Of a DNA stretch of 18,079 bases, positions 6,722 to 14,325 are shown piece by piece. Both the position numbers and the translations under genes were made by a program. Where the stretch lies: contig SLLK01000298.1 in the NCBI GenBank assembly GCA_007134115.1, positions 1-18,079 on the forward strand. The letters are read 5' to 3'. Origin of the DNA: Gammaproteobacteria bacterium (GTDB lineage Bacteria; Pseudomonadota; Gammaproteobacteria; UBA5335; SLRW01). The notes beneath the pieces were generated by a model that saw nothing but the letters and a program-made list of their open reading frames with translations, was not told the origin of the DNA and ran no database searches. How positions within the stretch are numbered: the stretch's first letter is position 1; each line of letters begins with the position of its first letter.

Positions 6722-8548
6722 CTAACCGGTCTTGCGTGACGCCCGCTTGCGGTCTGATTCCGACAACAGACGCTTGCGCAAGCGTACGCTTTCCGGCGTC
6801 ACTTCCACCAGCTCGTCATCGTCAATGAACTCCAGCGCGCGCTCCAGATTCATCACCTGGGGCGGACTCAGGTCCAGCGATTCATCCTTGCCGGCGGCAC
6901 GCACGTTGGTCAGCTGCTTGGCCTTGATCGCGTTGACCACCAGGTCATTGTCACGCGAATGCTCGCCGATGATCATGCCTTCGTAGACTTCCTCGCCGGC
7001 ACCGAGGAACAGGCGGCCACGCTCCTGCATGGGAAACAGGGCATAGGCAGCGGTCTTGCCCGCGGCGTTGGCGATGAGCACGCCGTTGCGGCGTCCGCCG
7101 ATGGTGCCTTTCTGGATCGGCCCCCAATGGTCAAACACGTGGTACATCAAGCCGCTGCCGGAGGTGGCCGTCAGGAACTCGGTGTGAAAGCCGATCAGTC
7201 CCCGCGCAGGAATGATAAAATCGAGCCGCACGCGGCCACGGCCATCGGGGCGCATGTCACGCAGATCACCACGGCGCTCGCCGATGCGCTCCATCACCGT
7301 GCCCTGGTGTTGCTCCTCCACATCGACGGTGAGCTGCTCAAAGGGCTCGCACAGCTTGCCGTCTACCTCCATCTGCAACACGTGTGGACGGCCCACGGCC
7401 AGTTCGTAGCCTTCGCGGCGCATGTTCTCGATCAGCACCGACAGGTGCAGTTCGCCACGCCCGGCCACCTTGAAGCTGTCCGGGTCATCCGTGGGCTCCA
7501 CGCGCAGCGCCACATTCACGCGCAATTCGCGCTCCAGTCGCTCGCGGATTTGGCGGCTGGTCACAAACTTGCCTTCGCGGCCGGCGAACGGCGAAGTATT
7601 GACCTGGAACATCATGCTCACCGTGGGTTCGTCCACGGTCAGCACCGGCAACTGCTCGGGTTGTTCCGGCGCACACAGGGTGGCCGAAATACCGATCCCC
7701 TCGACCCCGGTCACGGCGACAATATCGCCGGCCTGGGCGCTATCGGTCTCTACCCGGTCGAGGCCGTGAAAGCCCAGTACCTGGAGTACACGGGCATTGC
7801 GTTTCTTGCCCTCGCGATCAATGACCACGACAGGCGTATTGGTCTGTACCCGGCCACGCTGGATGCGACCGATGCCGATCACGCCCACATAAGCGCTGTA
7901 ATCCAGACTGCTCACGCGCATCTGGAAGGGGCCCTCGGGGTCCACCTGCGGCGACGGCGCCTGCTCGGTAATCAACTCAAACAGCGCCGTCATATCGCCC
8001 TCGCGTACATCGCTGGTGGCGCCCGCATAACCGTGCAGCGCGGAGGCGTAAATCACCGGGAAGTCGAGCTGCTCTTCGGTGGCGCCCAGACGGTCGAACA
8101 AGTCAAAGGTCTCGTCGAGCACCCAGTCGGGACGGGCGCCGTCCCGGTCGATCTTGTTGATCACCACAATGGGACGCAGGCCCAGGTCAAAGGCTTTCTG
8201 TGTCACAAAGCGCGTCTGCGGCATGGGGCCGTCGACGGCGTCGACCAGCAGCAACACCGAGTCCACCATGGACAGCACACGCTCGACTTCACCGCCGAAA
8301 TCGGCGTGGCCGGGCGTGTCCACGATATTGATGCGATAATCGCGCCAGCGCAGGGCCGTGTTCTTCGCCAGAATGGTAATACCACGCTCGCGCTCCAGAT
8401 CGTTGCTGTCCATGATGCGATCCACCGGCGTGCTGCGCTCGTCGAAGGTGCCCGACTGCTGCAGCAACTTGTCCACCAGGGTGGTTTTGCCATGGTCAAC
8501 GTGCGCGATAATCGCGATATTGCGGAGTCTGTCGATACTGTCTGTCAT
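6722..8548 (-). CDS. typA: Ribosome-associated translational GTPase TypA/BipA
   Basis: The 608-residue protein is full length for TypA/BipA, an EF-G-like GTPase that binds the 70S ribosome and supports ribosome assembly and growth under stress such as cold. The G domain shows G1 AHVDHGKTT (15-23), G2 RERGITI (53-59), G3 DTPGH (77-81) and G4 NKID (131-134). The rest follows family order: domain 2, the EF-G-like domain III (GRGELHLSVLIENMRREGYE), domain V with RLDFIIPARGLIGF, and the TypA-specific C-terminal domain with GMIIGEHSRDNDL. The start codon lacks an ideal ribosome binding site (GAGG about 13 nt upstream), but it is the first Met and the N-terminus aligns with the family. Confidence 0.98.
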   Translation of the reverse strand: MTDSIDRLRNIAIIAHVDHGKTTLVDKLLQQSGTFDERSTPVDRIMDSNDLERERGITILAKNTALRWRDYRINIVDTPGHADFGGEVERVLSMVDSVLLLVDAVDGPMPQTRFVTQKAFDLGLRPIVVINKIDRDGARPDWVLDETFDLFDRLGATEEQLDFPVIYASALHGYAGATSDVREGDMTALFELITEQAPSPQVDPEGPFQMRVSSLDYSAYVGVIGIGRIQRGRVQTNTPVVVIDREGKKRNARVLQVLGFHGLDRVETDSAQAGDIVAVTGVEGIGISATLCAPEQPEQLPVLTVDEPTVSMMFQVNTSPFAGREGKFVTSRQIRERLERELRVNVALRVEPTDDPDSFKVAGRGELHLSVLIENMRREGYELAVGRPHVLQMEVDGKLCEPFEQLTVDVEEQHQGTVMERIGERRGDLRDMRPDGRGRVRLDFIIPARGLIGFHTEFLTATSGSGLMYHVFDHWGPIQKGTIGGRRNGVLIANAAGKTAAYALFPMQERGRLFLGAGEEVYEGMIIGEHSRDNDLVVNAIKAKQLTNVRAAGKDESLDLSPPQVMNLERALEFIDDDELVEVTPESVRLRKRLLSESDRKRASRKTG

Positions 8549-8638
8549 TGAATTAGCGGCCTCGGACCGCGGGGCTGGTGACGTCGGCGGCGGTTGCCGA
8601 TGACGCCGGAAAACAGGATGGCGTTTACGCGGGCGCGC

Positions 8639-8644
8639 ATTGTA
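8639..8644 (-). promoter_or_regulatory. Possible -10 element for typA
   Basis: The minus strand reads TACAAT, which would start transcription near 8632 and give a leader of about 84 nt before typA. No good -35 hexamer is visible, so support is limited to this hexamer and its position in the divergent spacer. Confidence 0.3.
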
Positions 8645-8756
8645 GCCTGAATTGCAACGTTTTGCGCACTCGCGCGTAAATCATCTGTATTCAGCGCCCG
8701 ATCTTGAGGTTTACGGCGACGGCGTCGCTGTCCGCAACACGCAGGGAAGTCCACCC

Positions 8757-9626
8757 ATGCCCGATGCGCGCATACTGGCGCTGAAGCTCTTCTCCCGGCT
8801 GTCGCTGCCGATTAATCACGCCATCGGCGCGGCAGTCGGCGGGTTGATCGCCATACTGCCGCTGCGCCAGGTGCGCCACGCGGACATCAATCTGCGTCGC
8901 TGCATGCCGGAGCTCAGCGCCAGGCGACGGCGACAAATCCGTCGGCGCAGCTTTATGCACCTGGGCCGCATGGCCACCGAAAGCGGACGGCTGTGGCTGG
9001 GCGATCCGCACCGGCAGGTACGCCTGATCCGCGAGGTGCGCGGACTGGAACTGCTCGAGCAGGCACAGCAGCAGGGGCGCGGCGTGCTGCTGGCTTCGCC
9101 GCATATCGGCAGTTGGGAGATGCTCAATCTCTACTTCGCGCTGCACCACCCGTTAACCGCCATGTACAAACCACAGCGCGGCCCCGTCAACGAAGTCATC
9201 CGACACAGCCGCGAACGCCTGGGATCGCGCATGGTCACAGCCACGCCCGGCGGGGTGCGCAGCCTGCTGCGTGCACTCGAGCGCGGCGAACTGGCCGGGG
9301 TGCTGCCCGATCGCGCCGGCGTAAACGGTTCCGTGTTCGCCGAATTTTTCGGACATCAGGTGCTGACACCCACGTTGACCACCCGCCTGGCCGCGCGCAC
9401 CGGCGCGCCGGTGCTCTTCGCCATCGGTGAACGCCTGCCGTTGGCTCGCGGTTACCGCATACATCTGCGCGCCGGCCCGGCAGACATTGCCAATGCCGAC
9501 GAACAGGCCGGCGCGCGCGCACTGAACCGGGGGCTGGAAGAATGCATCCGGGCTTTCCCGGAACAGTACTGGTGGAGTTTTCGCCGCTTTCGCAAACGCC
9601 CGGCCGGGGAGCCGCGGTGGTACTGA
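8757..9626 (+). CDS. LpxL/HtrB-like lysophospholipid/lipid A acyltransferase
   Basis: The 289-residue product belongs to the LpxL/LpxM acyltransferase superfamily, inner-membrane enzymes that transfer an acyl chain to lipid A or related lipids. The catalytic HX4E motif is in SPHIGSWEM (His116, Glu121). Further family blocks are AMYKPQRGPVNEVIRHSRER, GVRSLLRALERGELAGVLPD and FGHQVLTPTLTTRLAARTGAPVLF. A hydrophobic N-terminal stretch (about 17-38) serves as the usual membrane anchor. It ends with the typical EQYWWSFRRFRKRP. The start ATG at 8757 has AGGGAAG upstream; the frame is open for 35 more codons, but that stretch is unlike the family. Whether the acceptor is lipid A or another lysolipid cannot be told from sequence. 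Confidence 0.9.
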   Translation: MPDARILALKLFSRLSLPINHAIGAAVGGLIAILPLRQVRHADINLRRCMPELSARRRRQIRRRSFMHLGRMATESGRLWLGDPHRQVRLIREVRGLELLEQAQQQGRGVLLASPHIGSWEMLNLYFALHHPLTAMYKPQRGPVNEVIRHSRERLGSRMVTATPGGVRSLLRALERGELAGVLPDRAGVNGSVFAEFFGHQVLTPTLTTRLAARTGAPVLFAIGERLPLARGYRIHLRAGPADIANADEQAGARALNRGLEECIRAFPEQYWWSFRRFRKRPAGEPRWY

Positions 9627-9657
9627 GCGCGTATGATTAAACCCCCGGGACGACTTG

Positions 9658-9703
9658 GGCAAACGCTGATTTACTCCATGGAAGGAATAAATCGGGGTTT
9701 GCC
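9658..9703. repeat. 46-bp imperfect palindrome between convergent genes
   Basis: Both ends carry GGCAAAC/GTTTGCC (7 bp). Inside are a 3-nt mismatch, GATTTA/TAAATC (6 bp), one mismatch, TCC/GGA, and a 6-nt loop. It fills the gap between the acyltransferase and patatin genes and overlaps the patatin stop codon by one base. It may act as a bidirectional terminator for both genes, or be a copy of a dispersed palindromic repeat or small non-autonomous element. There is no strong U-tract. Confidence 0.6.
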
Positions 9704-11952
9704 TAGCGCAGCGCCAGCAATTGCTCCGCCGCGCCCTCATCAAGCAGGCGGGCGGCATACTCGTAACCGATGCGCTCGATGCGTTCCAGTTCGCGGAATT
9801 CGAGCATGCCGACCTCGGCCACCGGCGGCGCCAGCACCAGGTCCGAATACGCCCGCACCTGACTGGCGGCGGCATTGCTGCCGGTGAGCATGGAACCCAT
9901 CAGCAGGTCCGGAATATGCGGCGCGGCAGCCGTCGGCTCGCCGCCCGGCATCAGACGCGCCAGCAGAGCCCGCCACGGCGAGGGGAAACCGCCTCCGGCA
10001 GCCAGCATTTCCACGGCGGGTCGCACATCCACGCTGACCAACGTACGACAGTCCGGCCGCATCACATCCCCGGGCAGGTTGTTGAGTACGCCGCCGTCCA
10101 CATGCACATCTTCGCCGTACACCACCGGCACCACGATACCGGGCAGCGCACTGGTCGCACGGATGGCTTTCCACACCGGACCATGGCGGTGCACCACCTG
10201 ACGCTGCTGCGTCAGACTGGTCGAGATACAGAAAAATGAACGCCACAGATCCTCGATCTGCAGCCCACCAAAGGACTTCAGACTGACCAGGTCGAGCTTC
10301 TTGCTGCCGAGCAGGCTGTACACCGGCAGGGTGTACTCATTGAACGGATTGATGCGCACAAACATGTGGTGGCAATGATCCAGCATCTCGGCCGGCGTCT
10401 GCCCCTTCGCATAAAGCGCTGCAATGATGGCGCCTATACTGGTACCCCCCACCAGGTCGATGGGTACGCCGGCCTCCTCGAAGGCACGCATCACCCCTAT
10501 ATGCGCAATACCGCGGGCGCCGCCACCGCCCAGGACCATGCCCGTGGCGCGATTGGTCAGAATACGCGCCAGGCGCGCCAGATCACCCTCGTTGCCCTCA
10601 CGCAGGTGATAGTGCGCATCAAGCCGGCGCGGTTCCAGCCAGGCCTGAGTGCGACGCGGTACGCGGCGATCCGCCGGATGCACCAGCACCAGGCAGGCCG
10701 CCGGCGCGCCCGGCAGGCCTTCATCGGCATAAATACCGCGCTCCACCGGCCCGGGCGCCGGATCGTCGCCGGCACTGGCCACCACCAGCAACTCATCGGC
10801 GCGCGACACACAACGGCGGGTCCACTGCGTATCGCCATCGTCAGCCAGGTAACACACAAACTCGTGGCGCGACTCCTGCTCTTCCAGCCACCCTTCCAGG
10901 GCCACATGCAGCGGGTTGTCGCGATCCTCGGCGGCCAGTACGTCGGCACCGAAAGCCGCGCGCACCGTATCACTGGAAATCACGCACAGGTCTGCCGCGT
11001 CGCCGGTGCTGCGCGCCAGCGCATCCACCAGAGTGCGCGCCACAACGTGACCTGCTGCCGGCAACACAGCCATGCTGCGCGCCACCGCCTGTGGCTTGCT
11101 TCCCAATTGCTGCACACGCTTGAAGCGCTGCACCAGCTTGCGCGTAATACGCAGCATCAACTCCGGGTGTTTGAGCGCCAAGGCTTCAAGCGAGCCCCGC
11201 GTCAGGCGGACCAGATCACTGGGCCGCGCAGCGCAAATCCCCGCGGAACGGGTTTCACCGGTGAGCACGCCCATCTCGCCCACCAGTTCGCCGCGCCGGA
11301 TCAGGCCCACACTGCGCTCTACACCCTGTTCATCAGGCACCGTGGCCCACAGCATGCCGTTGACCAGAATGGCCAGGCTGTCGCCTTCATCGCCGCTGCG
11401 GAACAGGTAATCACCGCGCCCCAGATGGACCCATTCAAAGTGCCCCTCCAGCTCGGCGAAGGCTGTTTCCGCGACCTCGCCAAACAGTTCCTCCACCACC
11501 GCACGCAGCTGATTGCGGCGCTGCCGTTCCAGCACCACCGCCTCCAGCCCGGCACGCAAAGCGCCGGACGCCTCCACCAGGCGCCTGAAGGCGTCCGCAG
11601 GCAGCACCGCCAGTCGCGTGTGCTGCATGGCACGTGCGCTGGCGCTGCGCTTGCCGCCCAACAGCAATGGAATCTCACCCAGCGGTTCGCCCGCGCCGAC
11701 CCGGCCCAGCGTGACTTCGTTGCCTTGCTCGTCATGGCCGAAGACTTCGAGCTCGCCGACCACCACCAGGTACAGACAATCAGGCGTCTCGCCCTCGCGG
11801 AAAAGCACATCACCGGGCGACAGCTCAAGCTGCTTCAGCGCGGATAACAATTCCGGCACCAGGCCGGTATCCGCATCGGCCAGCAGACGCGACGCGCTTG
11901 CGGCATCGCGGGTGGCCTTGTCGGCAGGTACGGGGGCGGGTAAAGCGGGCAT
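9703..11952 (-). CDS. Two cyclic-nucleotide-binding domains plus patatin-like phospholipase (NTE-like)
   Basis: The 749-residue protein has the order seen in neuropathy target esterase. Cyclic-nucleotide-binding domain 1 is at about 25-150 (FREGETPDCLYLVVVGELEV) and domain 2 at about 155-280 (YLFRSGDEGDSLAILVNGML...GELVGEMGVLTGETRSA). A linker domain of unclear fold follows (about 290-460), then the patatin domain (about 470-700). The catalytic elements are intact: oxyanion loop GGGGARG (475-481), nucleophile Ser505 in GGTSIGA, and Asp619 in DGG. Such enzymes hydrolyse phospholipids or lysophospholipids, possibly under cyclic-nucleotide control. The first Met is close to a predicted transcription start, and no good ribosome binding site precedes it. 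The nearest later Met is residue 109, inside the first domain, so the first Met is retained. Confidence 0.93.
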   Translation of the reverse strand: MPALPAPVPADKATRDAASASRLLADADTGLVPELLSALKQLELSPGDVLFREGETPDCLYLVVVGELEVFGHDEQGNEVTLGRVGAGEPLGEIPLLLGGKRSASARAMQHTRLAVLPADAFRRLVEASGALRAGLEAVVLERQRRNQLRAVVEELFGEVAETAFAELEGHFEWVHLGRGDYLFRSGDEGDSLAILVNGMLWATVPDEQGVERSVGLIRRGELVGEMGVLTGETRSAGICAARPSDLVRLTRGSLEALALKHPELMLRITRKLVQRFKRVQQLGSKPQAVARSMAVLPAAGHVVARTLVDALARSTGDAADLCVISSDTVRAAFGADVLAAEDRDNPLHVALEGWLEEQESRHEFVCYLADDGDTQWTRRCVSRADELLVVASAGDDPAPGPVERGIYADEGLPGAPAACLVLVHPADRRVPRRTQAWLEPRRLDAHYHLREGNEGDLARLARILTNRATGMVLGGGGARGIAHIGVMRAFEEAGVPIDLVGGTSIGAIIAALYAKGQTPAEMLDHCHHMFVRINPFNEYTLPVYSLLGSKKLDLVSLKSFGGLQIEDLWRSFFCISTSLTQQRQVVHRHGPVWKAIRATSALPGIVVPVVYGEDVHVDGGVLNNLPGDVMRPDCRTLVSVDVRPAVEMLAAGGGFPSPWRALLARLMPGGEPTAAAPHIPDLLMGSMLTGSNAAASQVRAYSDLVLAPPVAEVGMLEFRELERIERIGYEYAARLLDEGAAEQLLALR

Positions 11953-11958
11953 TTCCCG

Positions 11959-11987
11959 AATTTACGCATGGCGACCGGGGCGGTCAA
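11959..11987 (-). promoter_or_regulatory. Sigma-70 promoter placing transcription start at the patatin ATG
   Basis: On the minus strand TTGACC (11987-11982) and TAAATT (11964-11959) are spaced 17 bp apart. The expected start is at 11952, the A of the ATG, which implies a leaderless mRNA. The absence of a good ribosome binding site agrees. Confidence 0.5.
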
Positions 11988-12189
11988 TAACAGCCACTGG
12001 ATACCGCCCGAAGGGCACCGGGCGCGCGGCCATCACCTGATCTTTATGCGGCCGGCAATCGGCGTAACGTGCAGCACCACACGTGCCACCTGTACAGCCC
12101 GCTATGCTCAAGTTAAGGTTTGCGCTGAACGGCCCGAGCCCATCAGCGGCGTGCAGGCCGACCGCACAGTGACTTAAAGGGAGCAGGTC

Positions 12190-13878
12190 GTGACGAGTTG
12201 GCTGCTGGCGCTGATTGCCTTTGGCGTGTTTTTCCTCGGTTACCGCTTCTATTCAAAGTTTCTGGCCGAACGTATCTTCCGGCTGGACCCCGATTTCATC
12301 ACGCCCGCCCACCGCTTCCGGGACGGCGTGGATTTTGTGCCCACCAACCGCTTTGTGCTGTGGGGCCACCACTTCACCTCGGTGGCCGGAGCGGCGCCCA
12401 TCATCGGCCCGGCCATCGCCATGATCTGGGGCTGGGGCCCGGCGGTGCTGTGGGTGCTGGTGGGCACCGTGTTCATCGCCGGGATTCACGATTTCGGCAC
12501 GCTGTGGGCGTCCATTCGCAACCGGGGTCTGTCCATAGGCGCTATTGCGCGCAATGTGATTGGCCCGCGCGCGCTGACGCTGTTCCTGCTGATCATTTTC
12601 TTCCTGTTGCTGATGGTCAATGCGGTGTTCGCCGTTGCCATCGGCACGCTGTTCACCAATTTCCCTTCCAGCGTACTGCCCTACTGGCTGCAGATACCCA
12701 TCGCCATGGCCATCGGCTACCTGGTCTACATGCGCCAGTGGCGGCTGCTGTGGCCCACCCTGGCGGGCCTGGGAATTTTGCTGGCGCTGGTCTGGGTGGG
12801 TGCCCAGACGCCGGTGGCCATGCCCGACGAGCCGGCCGGCATTCCGGCCACCGCCTGGTGGGTGCTGATCATGCTCGGCTACGGCGCCCTGGCCTCGCGG
12901 CTGCCGGTCTGGCTGCTGTTGCAGCCGCGCGATTTCATCAACGCCCACCTGCTGTTCATTGGCCTGTTCCTGCTCTACCTGGGCGTCTTCGTGGGCCGGC
13001 CGGAAATCGTCGCGCCCATGTTCAACAATCATGTGCCCGCCGATGCGCCGCCGTTGATCCCGTTGTTGTTCGTCACCATTGCCTGCGGCGCAATTTCGGG
13101 CTTCCACGGACTGGTCAGTTCCGGCACCTCGTCCAAGCAGCTCAACAAGGAAACCGACGCCCGCTTCGTCGGCTACCTGGGTGCCACCGGCGAGGGCTTG
13201 CTGGCGATGGCAGCCATCCTGGCCACAGCGGCCGGCTTTGCCACCTTTGATGCGTGGAGCCAGCACTACAGTTCGTGGGCGGCGGCCAGCGGACAGGGCA
13301 TCACCGCCTTTGTCAGCGGCGGCGGCAGCTTCCTCGCCAACCTCGGCCTGCCCGTGTTGCTGGGCACCACCTTCATTTCCATCATGGTGGTCGCCTTTGC
13401 CGCCACCACGCTGGATACCAGCATGCGGCTGCAACGCTTCATCCTCGCCGAGATCGGCCGGCAGTACCGGCTGCCGGCGCTGCAGAACATCAATTTTGCC
13501 ACCGTGCTGGTCTTCCTGTGCTGCGCCGGGCTGGCCTTCTTCGCCGACCCGGACAACCCGGGCGCCGGCGGCATGGTGCTGTGGCCCCTGTTCGGCACCA
13601 CCAACCAGCTCACCGCGGGGCTTTCGCTGCTGATGCTCTCGCTGATCTTCTGGTATACCGGCCGGCCCTTCCTGTACACCCTGATCCCGTTCCTGTTTGT
13701 GGCCACCATGACCACCTGGAGCATGATCATTAACGTGGGCACCTTTTTCGCCGCAGGCAACATGCTGCTGACCTTCGTCGGCGGCCTGATTCTGATTCTC
13801 AATATCTGGTTGATACTGGAGGGCGTGCTCGCCGTGCGGCACCACAAGGAGGCCGCACAGGTACTGGAGGAACGGTGA
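12190..13878 (+). CDS. cstA: CstA family carbon-starvation/peptide or pyruvate transporter
   Basis: The 562-residue protein is a polytopic inner-membrane protein with more than ten hydrophobic segments, of the CstA family. E. coli members (CstA, BtsT) import peptides or pyruvate when nutrients are short. Signature blocks are GHHFTSVAGAAPIIGP (59-74), GTVFIAGIHDFGTLWASIRNRG (about 92-113) and the central SGFHGLVSSGTSSKQLNKETDARFVGY. A late FGTTNQLTAGLSLLMLS matches the family's LFGIANQLLA-like region. It belongs to the shorter type of CstA (E. coli CstA is about 700 residues). Translation starts at GTG, because an in-frame stop at 12175-12177 excludes earlier starts and GGGAG lies 6 nt upstream. 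The CC-star and ArsA-like genes follow on the same strand. The substrate is not evident. Confidence 0.95.
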   Translation: MTSWLLALIAFGVFFLGYRFYSKFLAERIFRLDPDFITPAHRFRDGVDFVPTNRFVLWGHHFTSVAGAAPIIGPAIAMIWGWGPAVLWVLVGTVFIAGIHDFGTLWASIRNRGLSIGAIARNVIGPRALTLFLLIIFFLLLMVNAVFAVAIGTLFTNFPSSVLPYWLQIPIAMAIGYLVYMRQWRLLWPTLAGLGILLALVWVGAQTPVAMPDEPAGIPATAWWVLIMLGYGALASRLPVWLLLQPRDFINAHLLFIGLFLLYLGVFVGRPEIVAPMFNNHVPADAPPLIPLLFVTIACGAISGFHGLVSSGTSSKQLNKETDARFVGYLGATGEGLLAMAAILATAAGFATFDAWSQHYSSWAAASGQGITAFVSGGGSFLANLGLPVLLGTTFISIMVVAFAATTLDTSMRLQRFILAEIGRQYRLPALQNINFATVLVFLCCAGLAFFADPDNPGAGGMVLWPLFGTTNQLTAGLSLLMLSLIFWYTGRPFLYTLIPFLFVATMTTWSMIINVGTFFAAGNMLLTFVGGLILILNIWLILEGVLAVRHHKEAAQVLEER

Positions 13879-13902
13879 GTAGTGAATGGTGAAAAGTGAA
13901 AA
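13875..13902 (+). repeat. Left heptamer-repeat arm (four GTGANNN units)
   Basis: Four consecutive 7-bp units read GTGAGTA, GTGAATG, GTGAAAA and GTGAAAA. The first unit contains the cstA stop codon. The last three units (21 bp, 13882-13902) are an exact inverted copy of 14000-14020 in the right arm. Confidence 0.85.
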
Positions 13903-13907
13903 AAACG

Positions 13908-13970
13908 CGCGCCGGCGGGCGCGCGGCTTACGGCCATCACGGTAACGCTGGTGACCAATCAGCCGGCGCG
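13908..13970. repeat. Inner inverted repeat between the heptamer arms
   Basis: CGCGCCGGC at 13908-13916 is inverted as GCCGGCGCG at 13962-13970. The pair is nested inside the heptamer arms, so the whole 13875-14034 spacer can fold into one long cruciform or hairpin. The 45 bp between the two copies hold no coding sequence I can support. Confidence 0.7.
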
Positions 13971-13985
13971 TGCGCCGCAGACGCC

Positions 13986-14034
13986 CTTTCACTTTTCACT
14001 TTTCACTTTTCACCATTCACCGCCCACCTTTCAC
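13986..14034 (+). repeat. Right heptamer-repeat arm (seven NNNYCAC units)
   Basis: Seven 7-bp units in perfect register read CTTTCAC, TTTTCAC three times, CATTCAC, CGCCCAC and CTTTCAC. They are the reverse-complement type of the left arm. The arm ends 15 bp before the CC-star start codon, and its TTCAC steps could serve as -35-like elements. Confidence 0.85.
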
Positions 14035-14043
14035 TGCTACAGT
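14016..14043 (+). promoter_or_regulatory. Possible promoter for the CC-star/ArsA unit
   Basis: An extended -10 (TGC-TACAGT, hexamer 14038-14043) lies 16 bp after TTCACC (14016-14021), which belongs to the heptamer arm. Transcription would start at 14050, the ATG of the next gene, giving a leaderless mRNA. No ribosome binding site is visible there. Confidence 0.4.
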
Positions 14044-14049
14044 ACCCCC

Positions 14050-14325
14050 ATGAACCTGATCACCCGCATCCGCACCATCGGCCACCGGATCGACGCCTTT
14101 TACGCCGCCTGGTACGAGGCGCCTTATCGCCGCATGGCGCGACGCCGGCAACGTCGCCAGGAAGACCTGTTTCGCCTGCTGGTCATGTCCGAAGCGCTGG
14201 GCATCCCCAACCCGGCCTCCTATTACACGCTGGAGCTGCTGCCTTTTGTGCTGGAGGATTTCCACGACTGGCACCTGCGCATGGGCATGGAACATTCCCC
14301 GCTGGAAGGTTTTCGGTGTTGCTGA
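14050..14325 (+). CDS. Small protein ending in Cys-Cys ('cory-CC-star' type)
   Basis: The 91-residue protein is basic in its first half (YRRMARRRQRRQEDLFRLL) and ends EGFRCC followed by the stop codon. A C-terminal Cys-Cys pair next to an ArsA-family ATPase gene matches what I recall as the cory-CC-star protein family, whose function is not established. There is no signal peptide or membrane helix. A middle segment (LVMSEALGIPNPASYYTLELLPFVLEDFHDWHL, given in two parts here: LVMSEALGIPNPAS and YYTLELLPFVLEDFHDWHL) looks conserved and helical. The terminal cysteines could bind metal, form a disulfide or be modified. The frame is open upstream to 13951, but that stretch is the repeat arm, so the ATG at 14050 is preferred. 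The stop overlaps the start of the ATPase gene by 10 nt. Confidence 0.82.
   Translation: MNLITRIRTIGHRIDAFYAAWYEAPYRRMARRRQRRQEDLFRLLVMSEALGIPNPASYYTLELLPFVLEDFHDWHLRMGMEHSPLEGFRCC

Noticed and set aside
6959..8551. A 530-codon open frame on the plus strand, opposite typA
   Set aside because: It is an exact antisense shadow of a highly conserved gene in GC-rich DNA, with a His/Gln-rich product unlike any family and no ribosome binding site.
10366..11847. A 493-codon open frame opposite the patatin gene
   Set aside because: It is an antisense shadow with low-complexity composition and no initiation signal.
11968..12177. A 69-codon open frame before cstA
   Set aside because: It lacks a ribosome binding site and family similarity, and it covers the predicted promoter of the divergent patatin gene.
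12253..13992. A 579-codon open frame on the minus strand, opposite cstA
   Set aside because: Its product is rich in Gln, Gly, Arg and His, as expected for the antisense of a hydrophobic transporter. The plus-strand gene explains the sequence.
13986..14034. CRISPR-like array from the regular repeats
   Set aside because: The units are 7 bp with no spacers, and no cas genes are present.
13896..14315. In-frame N-terminal extension of the ArsA-like ATPase
   Set aside because: It would translate the repeat spacer and the whole CC-star gene in another frame. GTG 14316 has a good ribosome binding site and places the P-loop at the usual distance.
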